Below are positions 1 through 11,038 of a stretch of 64,000 nt of DNA, piece after piece (the first letter of the stretch is position 1; each line of letters starts with the position of its first letter). The notes under the pieces were generated by a model. The model saw nothing but the letters and a program-made list of their open reading frames with translations. It had not been told where the DNA came from and did not search any database. Both the position numbers and the translations under genes were made by a program. Source of the DNA: Cerrena zonata (taxonomy: Eukaryota; Basidiomycota; Agaricomycetes; Polyporales; Cerrenaceae); assembly GCA_038087015.1 (NCBI GenBank), contig JASBNA010000019.1, forward strand, positions 496,001 through 560,000, written 5' to 3'.

Positions 1-327
1 ACCACCTTCGAGCCACAACCACATCGTGATTTCGCAAATCAGCAAAGTACTACTCCCCCGACCACTCACCAACACCTCGAGAATCCGCTTCAATCACCAA
101 TCGTGATTCGTAACATCCCTACTGTCTCAGATGATCGCACTGCAAACCTCTCATATGCGATGTCATCTGTCCAGCTTGGTGGGGATTCCGGCGACAGTAT
201 TTCAGCCCCTCCTCATCGTCAACAATCGCACGCACATGGTACTGCCTCCGTGTCAGGGCCCTCCATTATTCCACACAACACAGTCATGGGCCGGAACAGT
301 GGCGAGCCGAGTCGACAGGAGAAGTGA
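1..327 (+). CDS. 3' end of an unknown gene, partial at window edge
   Basis: The frame beginning at base 1 is open for 108 codons and stops with TGA at 325-327. The peptide is rich in Ser, Thr, Pro, Gln and His, like a disordered tail, and matches no family I know. It points toward the minus-strand gene ending at 658. Two of the TCGTGA hexamers typical of element 1 lie inside it, so it probably belongs to that element. It could also be a chance open frame; the start and any introns lie to the left. Confidence 0.35.
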   Translation, partial: TTFEPQPHRDFANQQSTTPPTTHQHLENPLQSPIVIRNIPTVSDDRTANLSYAMSSVQLGGDSGDSISAPPHRQQSHAHGTASVSGPSIIPHNTVMGRNSGEPSRQEK

Positions 328-657
328 GTAAACCACCTGCGGTACTGGCAACATCGCGATATATTGCGTCATGGATATCTTCGTGACCTCCTCTTGTTGT
401 TGTTGGCTGTCTGAGATATCAATCTCACTTGGGTGCTGCCGCGATCGCAATTTACATATGTGGTTCATATCACTTCCCCCCCCTCGTACAATATTCTTCT
501 CGTCTGAACATTACTGTGGCTACGAAATGTACTAGTACCGACGAATACACAATGTGATTTCTTGTTTGCGACCTCAGTGATGCATGAAAGCAGAAAAGTG
601 AATTTGTTGTGATAGTGAAGCAAAGATATACGTGATAAATATTGTTTGCAGTAGCAA
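328..657. other. Spacer between convergent genes
   Basis: About 330 bases between two convergent reading frames inside element 1. It contains two of the element's hexamers (near 353 and 380) and a short C-run near 475-483. No gene is visible; it probably holds two facing 3' untranslated regions. Confidence 0.4.
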
Positions 658-3600
658 TTACTTTGTAGTCTTCTTCGTAGTCTTACCGCGAGTCAATGCA
701 ACCTGTGAGCTACCAGCCAAATTACCAGGCACCTGTCCCCGACCACGACCCCGACCACGACCGCGACCGCGACCACGAGGTATTCCAATATCGTCAACCA
801 ATCCTTCCTCTGCTGATGATGGTACTGGAGGTGGCGGTGTCCCACGACTTATTGGCTTGTTACGAATGGTGGGTAAATAGTCATTGTATTGGTTGTTTGG
901 GACGTGCTGGCGGCCGGTTCTTCGAATTGCTGGAGTTGAAGGGAGAGATGATGATAGACTTGGTGTCGGACTGGGTGGTGGTGGTGTTACCGAGCCATCT
1001 TCTATCGCAGAGGTGTTGCTTGGTGAGCGGAAGAGCATAGTTGATGAGGATGGTGTAATGGAAGCAGGTGTGGACTTTGAAGTGTGCAGAATCTTCTTTC
1101 GTGGCTTTGGTACGCTGGGTACCAAGGGCTCCGAAGTCACAGGGGAAATCGAAGTGTGAGGAACAGAAGTCGCGGTCTGGCTTTGAACAGGATCCTTGAT
1201 CGCGACTGTGATGTGACTTGTCATAAGTGCCGATGTACGATTCTGCCCCTGCCGAAGAGGTGCTATACATGCAGCAATGTCACGGAAGATGATGCTAAGT
1301 CCATCTAGGACCTTTCCTTTCAGTCGTGAGTCAGTGACGTAGTCCGGTAAAGGATAGGATGGAATGTCAGGATCTGGGACAAAATGCATACGATGTAACT
1401 CGTGATACACTAGACCTGAGAGCAAAAGGAACTGTTCCACCTTTGATGGACTTGTGAGCAACGTCGGAGCATTGGATCTCCAATCTTGCCAGAACAGCAT
1501 TAATGTCTTGTAATTGAATTCGTCGTGATGGATCGTTTCAGGTAGAACAAGCTCGCGACTTTCCCATGACACCCATGAGAAGACCGGCTCTTTGATTGGA
1601 GTGAGTGTGGCCTAAATTTAATTTAATGAGATGGTTATCGGTATTCCAGTACCATATAGGCATACCTGTGACTCACGACACCACTTCACAATGTCGCGAT
1701 ACCACTCATTTGTGGACAAAGCCTGCAGGTACCGATGACGTTTGTCTAGTGATTGTGCGGCCCAGTACGGTGCCTTGTCAAGTGGATCATTGAGCGAGTG
1801 GCTGACATCTGTCTCAAGCACAGGTGATGGTGGATCCTCGAACAAAGACATAAAGTCGTCCGATGGAATCGGCTGGGAGTGAGGCAGATCGCAACCTGTG
1901 GCAGCAACCTCAGGAAGTGCAGGATTAGTAGGAGGCGGAGTATGGAATGATTGGGTGAGATCGATAGGAGGTAGAGGTACATGAGTATTATCATGGATCA
2001 TGTCGACATCGCCATCAGCACCGAATGGAGTATCATTATCTTCATCCTCATCCTCCTCCGCCTCGGGACCAGTCACGAGTTCATCGTCCCCGACTACATC
2101 GTCACCTTCCCCAAACTCCTCGACCGGACCACGAATCTGGCCATCTTCCTCGTCACCCTCAACATCGTCGTCATCAGGCATTTCTGATGGTAATGTATCT
2201 TCAGTGAGATCATAATGGATCTCGCGTACATCTGTAGGCGGAGGTGTTGCATCGACCTCGTCATCGGTGGCAGCAGAGGTCCCTCGCGTACGACGAATTG
2301 GAAGCGGAATAATGGTGGATGAGCCAAAATAGACATTCTGTGAGTCGGCATACGACTGCATGAAATCTGCGTTGTAATGAGATGCGAATGGGATTCCTTT
2401 TATATCCTTGCCAATAGTAAAATGGAAAACCCATTCTGCAGATCCAGACTGAAGAATATCCACTTGACGCTGCCAAAGGTGTCCCATCCACAAATCAAGA
2501 TGATGTTGAGACATCTCACGAGGTTGACATATCGTGAGTTGTTCGCCATTTGCAAGAGTAGGAAGGTACTTGGGCTTGATCCAAGGGCCTACATCGCGAT
2601 TCATTGCAGCCCACGGGGTGCGGGCACTGAGACTGCTACTTGTAAAAGCTGACAAATGTAATTAGCATTGTTCTCGCTGCAAGAATCAACAAATGGGCGT
2701 ACCGTAGTGAATGTTCATGAATGCAGTCATAATGTCACGACGGACTTTCAAGAGTGCTCCATGGAATGGCGGCAATAGCGGCTGACCTGAAGGGTGGAAA
2801 AGCACGAGGGTCGGCTTTGTGCGAGCTAGGCCAGTCTCCGCCCCGTTGTGATATTTTACAAAACTATCGATACCCCAACCAAAGCGATCGCCAGCATTCC
2901 GTAGGAACCCGGTCAGTGATCGTGCCTCCTTCGGGGATTCAGCACTATATTTCGCGGTTAGACATACAAGGGGAAGTAAGATGGCGAGCAACTCACACTG
3001 CGAAGAGTGGTTCACCTTTCACATTTGGTCTTACTGTGACCATGATCACAGTAGCACCAAACCACTTGTCAGCGGAAGAGGTTACAGTATCACAAAAGTT
3101 GCGAAAGCATGAGTCGCCGTATCTGACATCGTGACATTTAGTGAGAGCCTTTATAAATGCTACAATACATACAATGCTTTGCTCGCGGCTGAGCCTTCAC
3201 CGTTATTCAGCTTCTTTGCTTCGACGGTGCAATGAAGGCGAACATCTGGATCCGCAGCATTCCAAGCAGCTGTGAGCACACGAGCATAGGCACCAATAAA
3301 GGTCCAGTCGGGATTCTTCGCCCTTGCCTCATCGATGTCGACCTTCAAAGTTTTCCAATGCATTTGGCCAAATAATCGCTTAGGTGTCATGTCTTGAAGA
3401 CATCCAAACTTCTTCCGCTGTATCGTGGCATCCTTCCGTCGTGCATGTTCATACAGATGAGATTCTATAACCTTCATGTGGTAATGAGATAACTTCCTAA
3501 CACGTTCGAAGATAAAATGTATATGTACCTCTTTTGCTGAGTCACGATGCAACTTTTTCTTCACGACAAACTTTTTGAGCAACGCATTGGTTGCGAGGTC

Positions 3601-3753
3601 CCTGACCTTGTTGCGCTCAGTAATAGTCTTGGCATCAGCATAATCATCATAGTAATCCATCAAGAAGGTACCATGGTCCTTGGTAAGGATAAGACGTGGG
3701 GCAGGCTGCGTATGGGTAGCGAGCTGGCTAGGGGATTGAGTGGCACCAGACAT
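658..3753 (-). CDS. KDZ-element accessory protein with acidic middle and Gly-Arg repeat tail
   Basis: I read one multi-exon gene starting with ATG at 3751-3753, with main exons at about 3753-3160, 3130-2690, 2650-1630 and 1610-658. The N-terminal part has a basic helical stretch followed by a segment ending in a Trp-Asn-Ala-Ala-Asp-Pro motif, which resembles the HMG-like accessory proteins of such transposons but is not a clear HMG box. The third exon carries a long Asp/Glu-rich tract. The C-terminus is Ser/Pro-rich and ends in seven to eight consecutive Gly-Arg pairs (about 723-778) and a Lys/Thr-rich tail, suited to nucleic-acid binding. It is divergent from the TET/JBP gene with about 300 bp between the starts, so the two may share a promoter. 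The enzymatic role, if any, is unknown; it could be two genes. Confidence 0.7.
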
Positions 3754-4050
3754 ATTGGAGTGGGTGATATGTTGTGCTTGGACGGTGGTATGTATTTATG
3801 TATTGACTCGCGAGCCAGACCCCACCGCTCGTGACCTTCCTGGATTGATGTGAACCTGCCTTTGATCACTGGAAGGGACTCGGAATATACATGGAGTTCA
3901 AATACAACCAAAGATGGTTCATTCCAGAATGAGTCATGTCAATGCCTGTGGTGTGTGATCAAGATCGATTGTGTGCAAGATACGCGCTCGTGAGTTCGTC
4001 GGTCGTGGCTTGCTCCACGTAGGTGTATCTACAATCTCCACCCCGCTGCA

Positions 4051-5395
4051 ATGCCATCTGACCAGGCCCAGTTTGACAAGCTTCATGCCACAACCTCGTA
4101 TATGCTGTCACTTTTTACTCACATGCTCGCGAGTCAAACAATGAAGACCTCCGATGGGTACCCGCCGAAGCCAGACCATTTGTCACCTGAGATGGACGGT
4201 GAATGTACTGTCATCATTGATCGTATGGTTCGTGCATTTCTAGACCCCGGTAAGTGAGGCACCGCGCAACTAGCAATTTCCGATATGCAATCTACTTACC
4301 GCTCGTGATAGTTACTGTGCCATGGGACTATCACAAGTACGTGTACGAGTGTACAAGGCGATGTCTCGGGGGTGGCATGGGTCAGAAGGAACGAAAACTT
4401 GCGCAAACATTCAAACGATGGCGGGACGATCTTACGACCATTGTGTCCCCACAGACTGTGGTAGACAATCAAGGTCGTATTATTGTCTGGGCACTACCAG
4501 ACTTGCTCTCACCACGAATACAAGTGCGTATTGTTACAAAAGTGCGGCCATATTAACATCCTCATAAACATTCACAGAACATTCTTGAGGAAGGGACAAA
4601 ACTGCAGAGGGAATTTTTGGAAGCCGAGTTAGCGAAAGGTCACGAAGGTGATTCTTGGCGGTGGAACAAGTCCCTTTTCCGTAAGGGTGCACCTGGCGAT
4701 ATTAACGGTGTATTAAACTTTTCTCCGGCATGGTTCATGCTTGGCCATCAGGTTCGTTTTTCTGATTTCCCTGCAAACAGTAATACTCACGAGACCTGAC
4801 TCACGATTGCCAGGGTAAAGCATCGGGACTTAAGACCAGCCCATTTTTGACCACTTCTGCAGGGGAACTATGGATGAAGAACTTCTTCGATGCTGGGTCT
4901 ATCATCTCGGGTATTCTTCGTATCATGCATCCGGATCAGTATCGCATGCAATGGGAGACTGTGCAAGTACTTCGTCACGACTCACGCTTTACGGCGATCT
5001 TTGACGTTTGGCCATCTATTTTTGCTGCGATTTCTGTGATAGCCAATCGTCAGGCACCACTACACCGTGATCCGAATGGCAACTACTACTGGTATGATAT
5101 ACTAGTTTCTGTTGGCAGGTACACCACGGCATATCTCTGCCTTGAGCCTATTGGATTCCAGATTCGTAACCGCCCTGGGACAGTTGTCGGGTTTAGTGGC
5201 AAGGGCATACGACATGGTGTTGCCGAAGCAGATGGGCAGCGATATTGCCATGCATTCTATTTGCGAACTGATGTGCAACAGTACTGTAATGTTCGTGGCG
5301 CAGGATGCATGACCCAGGAGGTATTTCGCCGATGGGTTGGCAGCATTGGTGCAGAGAAGTTGACAAATATCGCGAGAGATCCATTTTTTTTGTAA
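4051..5395 (+). CDS. TET/JBP-like Fe(II)/2-oxoglutarate-dependent dioxygenase
   Basis: Family members oxidise the methyl group of 5-methylcytosine or thymine in DNA in the nucleus. Four exons join cleanly: 4051-4249, 4312 to about 4523, about 4579-4750 and about 4815-5395 (stop TAA). The iron ligands are visible in the last exon: His-Arg-Asp (His 5063-5065, Asp 5069-5071), followed about 50 residues later by Arg-His-Gly-Val (His 5213-5215), then a Gly-Gln-Arg-Tyr-Cys-His-Ala-Phe-Tyr-Leu-Arg strand expected to hold the 2-oxoglutarate-binding Arg. Upstream, the segment with Phe-Ser-Pro-Ala-Trp-Phe and the Met-His-Pro-Asp-Gln-Tyr stretch fit the Tet-like domain of basidiomycetes. It lies inside a KDZ transposon, 52 bp before the transposase start. 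All key residues are present, so it is probably active. Substrate (5mC or another base) is inferred, not shown. Confidence 0.87.
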
Positions 5396-5406
5396 CGACC
5401 ATTTGG

Positions 5407-5414
5407 TATATAAG
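5407..5414 (+). promoter_or_regulatory. Candidate TATA box of the KDZ transposase gene
   Basis: TATATAAG lies 34 bases before the transposase ATG and only 12 bases after the dioxygenase stop. The whole spacer is 52 bp, so the transposase promoter or its 5' leader must overlap the end of the dioxygenase gene, unless both are made from one transcript. Confidence 0.35.
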
Positions 5415-5447
5415 CTGCTATGCAAGTCGCATTCTCTCTATATCACA

Positions 5448-8400
5448 ATGTCAATTCCCACTCGTCGCCCACTTTTGGATCCTGCACTACAATCTAAGCC
5501 TCGCAAGCGTTCAAAGGCAAACACTGGTTTGCCAAATCGTGTTGTGACGGGAGCGACGTCAATTGCCGAGCAGTGGTCTGCAGCCTCTGGAAGTCGACCA
5601 GCCACTCAGATCATTCATCATCTCGCTGATTATGATACTCCACGTATTCGACGCGCCCTTCGCGGCTCCTTTCGTCCTAGTACTCGCGGTGTCACCCATT
5701 CCCTTCTTTCGCAACCGCATGTGCAACCACGACGACCATCCATCTCTGTTGATAATTCACAGTTTGAAGAGGCATCAATTGACAATTCGGGATTCCAGAT
5801 GGACCGGCCTGCACCCAGGCAACGCAAGCGGAAGGTAAATAGCAGATCTATTCATGATTCGTGAGCTTATCTCAATTTCAGACACAAACATCACATTTAA
5901 CTGAGTGGATGTCACAACGTTCGACATTCCTTCATGAGATGACTGCACGCGAGGCACCCCCCACATCTACGTGGTGCTCATTATGTCGCAACCCTCTCGT
6001 GTGGCGATGTCACGATTGTTTTGGAGAGCCCGTGTTTTGCACTAAATGTTGTTGTTCGAACCACTCGCGACATCCTTTCCATAGGATTTCAAAGTGGAAT
6101 GGGCATGCGTTTATATCATCATCCCTGAGATTCGCAGGTCTCACACTAAACCTTGGCCATGGTGGCGGTTTATGTCCTCAATACGCAGCATCAATTCCCT
6201 TGCCACCGGACGAGAGCTCGCCACCTCCCGTACTCACTCCCTCAGTAGCAGGTCACTCCCAGCGTGTTTCACCATTATTTCCTGATCTTAATCCTCTTCA
6301 TATCTCATCACCTGACGATGTCAGTGAGGACGATGATGACGCACTCCCTACCCTCGCGGATCCCAACAATGCAGAAGATTCCGATGATGAACAAGCCAAC
6401 TTGGACTCAGGTGGACTGCTCAATCGTACACAGCGCTATCCGAAAGGCCTCGATCCACTGGGTCATCAGTGGGTAACAATCGTTGATATTACAGGGATCC
6501 ACCACCTCCCGACTCGCATGTGTACTTGTAATCCCGCCATTGACACCTTTGTTCAGTTTCTTCAGCTTGGCCTCTATCCAGTCACTCACGATCGTCCCCA
6601 AACCGTCTTCACATTCCGTGTGCTGGAAGACTACGACCTGAATAACCTGCAGACCAAATCGTCTGCCCAGGGCTACTACAGCAAGCTCAAGCGACTGACT
6701 GATGACTGCTTCCCGCACCTTGTGCCTGATCGATATCGTGAACTGATGCGAGTCGCGAGGGAATGGCGGAACCTGAAGGCTCGCCAAAATGCTGGTGTAG
6801 CTCATGATGCCAATATCAAAGTCACGAATGGCGGCCTTGCCTTATTCTGCCCTGCATGTCCGCAGCCCGGTATCAACCTTCCCGATGACTGGCAGGCTGA
6901 TAGCGACAAGTGAGTTATAGCATGCATTTCAAGTGATTTTCCTGATTTACTTCTGTAGGTGGAAATTCATGCGAACACTCATTGGTGATGGAAATTTCAA
7001 GCAGGAACATCTCAAAATGAAGTATCCCGAAGACGACGTGCCACTGAGTGATGGCCATGGCTATTTTGTTGGAAAACGCGATTTTGATGAGTATATTGCA
7101 AATGCTCCTCATCCGAAAGCTCATGTACGATGTTAAATATAATTATATTTTGTCTTGTCTCTCACTTCCGCACCATAGAAATCGACATGTCACGAACACG
7201 ATGCGGTCAAAAGTCAGAATGCGACCCGTGCCCATCTTGATGCTACTGGCATTGGTGCCATTGCATGTGCACGACATGGATGCTTTTATCCACACTCGGT
7301 TGTCAATTTTGAGAAGGGGGAAGGGTGAGCATGGTGTGATGCGAGCTCGGACATTTATTGACATCGCGACTCTGTCCAGATATCGCTATATGGATTATGC
7401 ATTCGTGAATGCTATCAACTACATTCCCCTACTCCTTCTCATCCTCATGCTATACGACATCATGTGTCAATATTGGGTCCACTTTTTGCACCGTATTGGA
7501 CTGTGTTTCCCATACCTAACACTGTCAAACAGACTGACTATTCAGCGAGGTATTGGTCTTTTTCATGTTCATGGCCATGTCAAGGAATGTTACCCGCGAT
7601 ATGCTCCAACCTTCATCAAAGGTGCTGGTCAGGTGGATGGCGAAGTGATAGAAACATTGTGGGCAACATTAAACCACACCGCGAGCAGTACACGAACCAT
7701 GTCATGGTTTCATCGTCAAGAATATCTGGATGCACATATGGCCGATTCCAATTGGAGAAAACTCACACGGATGGGTATGTATTATTTCTACTATGGAACT
7801 CACGAGCCCACAGTCTGCACCCGATACATGAGTCATGACCTTCCTCTTCATCTGACTTGCACTAAACATTTTATGTCCAGTTCCCAGCATTCTGCGTAAG
7901 TGGAATGCCTGTCTTGATCAGGTTGAAGACAGCGAAGAGTACTTTCAACAACTATGCCGACGAGTAGGTCCCGAGTTGACTGCACAATATACCGCGGAAG
8001 AGGAGCGGTTGCAACAAGAGCGACTATATGAAGCCAATGTGATGGATACTTTGGATGTTAAGGATGGTACAGGTAATACTTTGGTGCCATCTTTGATAAT
8101 TTCGTTACGACTCACTTTACGTGATACAACATTTAGCACCAGGCAAGGCAGACGTCCAGCGCACACTTGCTGCTTCAGAGTCACAGTCAGACATCTCACC
8201 TGGCTCCGCGGCATGGATCTCATTAGGTCTCAAACTAGAAGAGCAGCAGTATGTATTCTGGACTCCTTTCGTAGCTATTGATCTTATTGTCTAACTCGTG
8301 GTCCACAGAGTTGAGTTGATGAAGCATGTGAGGTCATTAGGGAAACAGCCCACGGTGGAACAACAGCTATCGCTGCAAGAACGACGAAGACGACTGCAAG

Positions 8401-9342
8401 GACGAATTGATGCATTCACACGTCGCGGCTCAGAGTATCTTGGCGAACTTGCTACACTGCCTTCAAACACACTAGATGATGAGTGGTTTGATACTGATGA
8501 CGATGATGATGTTGCTTTCCCCAGTACGGTTAATGCCTCCGATATACCCGTGGTTGTGGAGACAACCTTTCCCGAACGACAGTCGCTCCCTCTTCCATCC
8601 TCATATGGCAAGGAGAAATGCTCTGGTTCTTTGCGTCGTATTGCATTATGTGAGCTTAAATTGCGGCAGGGACAGGCCAATGATACTTTACATCTCCTGC
8701 GAGTCGCAATTGCCCACAAGTCTTTTATCTATCGCTCCCGAATTCGTAAAAATGCAGCAACCACTAACTTCGCAAATCGGCTGCGTAGTTATGGTGATGC
8801 TCGTGCTATTCAAATGTCCATTGACAATGCTGCTAAAATTTACACAACAGCACAAAGTGCTATGGTTATGCTCGGGGCTGGCGACGATCTCCTCGATCAG
8901 TTCCAGTCGCTGAAGCGCGAGGACCTTGCCGCGAGTACTGCCATTGCAAACCCAAATGAAGCTGGTCAAGGCAAGAAGAAACTCTCGTGGATTTGGCATA
9001 CAACATCACGGACGGGGACCGATGATCCTGTGTTTGTTACTGAAAGTATGTATTCCCTCATTACCTGTCAATTTTGGGTCATACTGAACGGTATGATGAG
9101 TGTTCCGTGTAAACTGGTTACGAGCCAAATCTCGTCGTGATCGCTGGGCAGAGGAGAAGATCCTCCTGAAGTCGGAGCTCACATGGACTCATCGGTTCTT
9201 TACCCACAGAGCTGACGAATGGAAGAAACGGTCATCTAATACAACACTAGGACATAGCTGCTATGCCTTCAGGCAGGCAAACACTTGGCAGAATTTTGCT
9301 CGGGAAGCAAACCGAGCATTACGAGTAGTTAATGGACTGTAG
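5448..9342 (+). CDS. KDZ transposase with CxC2 cysteine cluster
   Basis: This DNA transposase is assembled over about ten exons from ATG 5448-5450 to the TAG ending at 9342. After a basic leader comes a CxC2-type zinc cluster (about 5970-6180): Cys-x2-Cys, Cys-x2-Cys, Cys-x2-Cys, His, and the characteristic Pro-Phe-His-Arg-Ile stretch ending in Gly-His-Gly-Gly-Gly-x-Cys-Pro. The catalytic core (about 7180-7770) shows the family blocks Ala-Thr-Gly-Ile-Gly-Ala, Ala-Arg-His-Gly-Cys-Phe, Tyr-Asp-Ile-Met-Cys-Gln-Tyr, Phe-His-Val-His-Gly-His and Gly-Gln-Val-Asp-Gly-Glu-Val-x-Glu-Thr-Leu-Trp. The C-terminal third (about 8300-9340) is helical and charged. No internal stop breaks an exon, and the introns at 7334-7379 and elsewhere are canonical. 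It is probably functional. Exon joins after 7860 are approximate. Confidence 0.88.
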
Positions 9343-9491
9343 TAACGTATATAGGACATTTATGAACACCAGGTAGTAGTATATTTGAGCTTGTTTATAC
9401 TCCGATCAAATGTATTTATGTGGACACTCCACCTCGCCGCTTCCTCCTTCTTTCTCTCACTCACATTGTGAATCCATTTCTGGATCCCACA

Positions 9492-10172
9492 ATGTTTAAC
9501 GATATCCAACTGTTCGATGGTCACATGAACGATGGTTTATGTGCACCAGTGCTTTTCTTTCACTCGCGGATCTGTCAAGCTGTGAACAAGTTCCACACCC
9601 AACCTTGGAATGATCAGCGCACTGCGAGATGGCATGTAGGACTCTATCGCGAGGTGGTAGGCACTGTGTTACTCGTTATATTTTTCGCGACTTTGACTCA
9701 CGATCGGTGGCAGACTTGCATGAGAGACGCGATCTCAACTCTTATGTTAAACGGTTGCCGTGGAGGAGCTTTTTTTGAGCAAAATTTTGACTGGTTTGAC
9801 ACTACCAGGCCAGATCGCTTCGCGATAAGTTGGCACCTCCTTCCTGAACACATGGAACCACTCGTGGCACCACGCCATATCATACACCTCCTCACTGATG
9901 CTCATCGCCGCTTGAACAAGTGGTGGTTATGGGATGGGGAGGCTCACCATTCAAATGTGACTCGTCCAGAGTGGTGGGATGTTACACGAGATACCACAAA
10001 GGTACGACTACTGAAATATCTACAAAATCTGACTAACGTGTGGTTACGGTAGGATTGGGCACCTGAGCTTCATGTTCCATTCCACAACATCGCGCGGGCT
10101 AGGGAGTCCATGAATGAGTTGCTTGATGGAATCGAAGAACTTGTATTCCCCCTTGCAGAAGAAGAACTTTAG
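9492..10172 (+). CDS. KDZ-element small accessory gene, tandem copy A
   Basis: The gene begins at the first ATG in the frame (9492-9494) and runs over three exons: to about 9656, 9715-10001 and 10053-10172 (TAG). It is the close paralog of the gene at 10359-11038: both begin Met-Phe-Asn, followed by Gln-Leu-Phe-Asp-Gly, Arg-Ala/Thr-Arg-Trp, a Met-Leu-Asn-Gly-Cys block, Phe-Asp-Trp-Phe-Asp, and Arg-Pro-Glu-Trp-Trp-Asp-Val-Thr near the end. Cys-rich zinc motifs, membrane segments and known catalytic signatures are absent. It lies 150 bp after the transposase and carries five of the element's hexamers. I do not recognise the family; a role in transposition is inferred only from position. Confidence 0.65.
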
Positions 10173-10358
10173 AGACTGTGTACATGTATATAATACTCGT
10201 ATCATGAATCATTATCACGCAGTTGAGCATCTCGCGAGCGGTCATGTCACACCCATGTCACGATCAGTGACTTTATGATCATCGATTTGCAGATGTCAAG
10301 GTCGCTTGGTTTCATCATCTCACTTACTCCTGACCTTCTACACTCTCCGACTTCACAG

Positions 10359-11038
10359 ATGTTCAACGGCGAGCAATTGTTTGATGGGAATGTGGATGTC
10401 GACCTCTGTGCGACTGTTCTCCACTTTCATTGGCGCATATGCATGGCTGTCAATGCTTTCCCCCGAGAACTTCCCGATGAGAATTCCAGAGCACGATGGC
10501 GAATTGGATTATACTTAGAAGTTGTAAGTTTGTTCATTTTATTATGCGACTTATGCTCATCTTTCCAGACCGCAATGAAGGACGCGATTGGGGTACTCAT
10601 GCTCAATGGCTGCCAAGGTGGTGGCTTTTTTTCTCGAGCCTTTGATTGGTTTGACTGTACGCGCGATGACACTTTTGTCATTATCTGGTCTCGCTTTCCT
10701 GATCATATGGAATCACTTGCCCCGCTACCAACATTTCGTCCTCGCGTCAACAGGAAATTGCTTACTCTAAACGAGTGGTGGTTATGGAATGACCGAACAC
10801 AAACATTGGGTGTGCAACGTCCCGAGTGGTGGGATGTCACAGAGGACACGGTTCAGGTTCGTGCATATCTCGTCACTTTTGTATGGTCTAACATGCTATA
10901 TATGTTATACAGGAATGGTTTCCTGAACAACGTGTACCATGCCATACGATGGAAAAAATCAAGGAGTCCCTTGATGCTGCTGGTATTATGCTTGAGCGGT
11001 TCAGGCGCATTGGGATGGACACCTATGGTTCTCCGTAG
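10359..11038 (+). CDS. KDZ-element small accessory gene, tandem copy B
   Basis: Paralog of copy A with the same three-exon layout: about 10359-10523, 10569-10857 and 10914-11038 (TAG). The ATG at 10359 aligns with that of copy A; an in-frame ATG at 10275 would add 28 residues. Conserved blocks match copy A (Met-Leu-Asn-Gly-Cys, Phe-Asp-Trp-Phe-Asp, Asn-Glu-Trp-Trp-Leu-Trp, Arg-Pro-Glu-Trp-Trp-Asp-Val-Thr). The last exons differ most: copy A ends acidic, copy B ends with a basic helix. The function is unknown. The copies have diverged well beyond a recent duplication, so both have probably been kept by selection. Confidence 0.62.

Noticed and set aside
884..1308. Several overlapping plus- and minus-strand frames opposite the accessory gene of element 1
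   Set aside because: They are shadows of the repetitive, GC-biased coding sequence on the minus strand.
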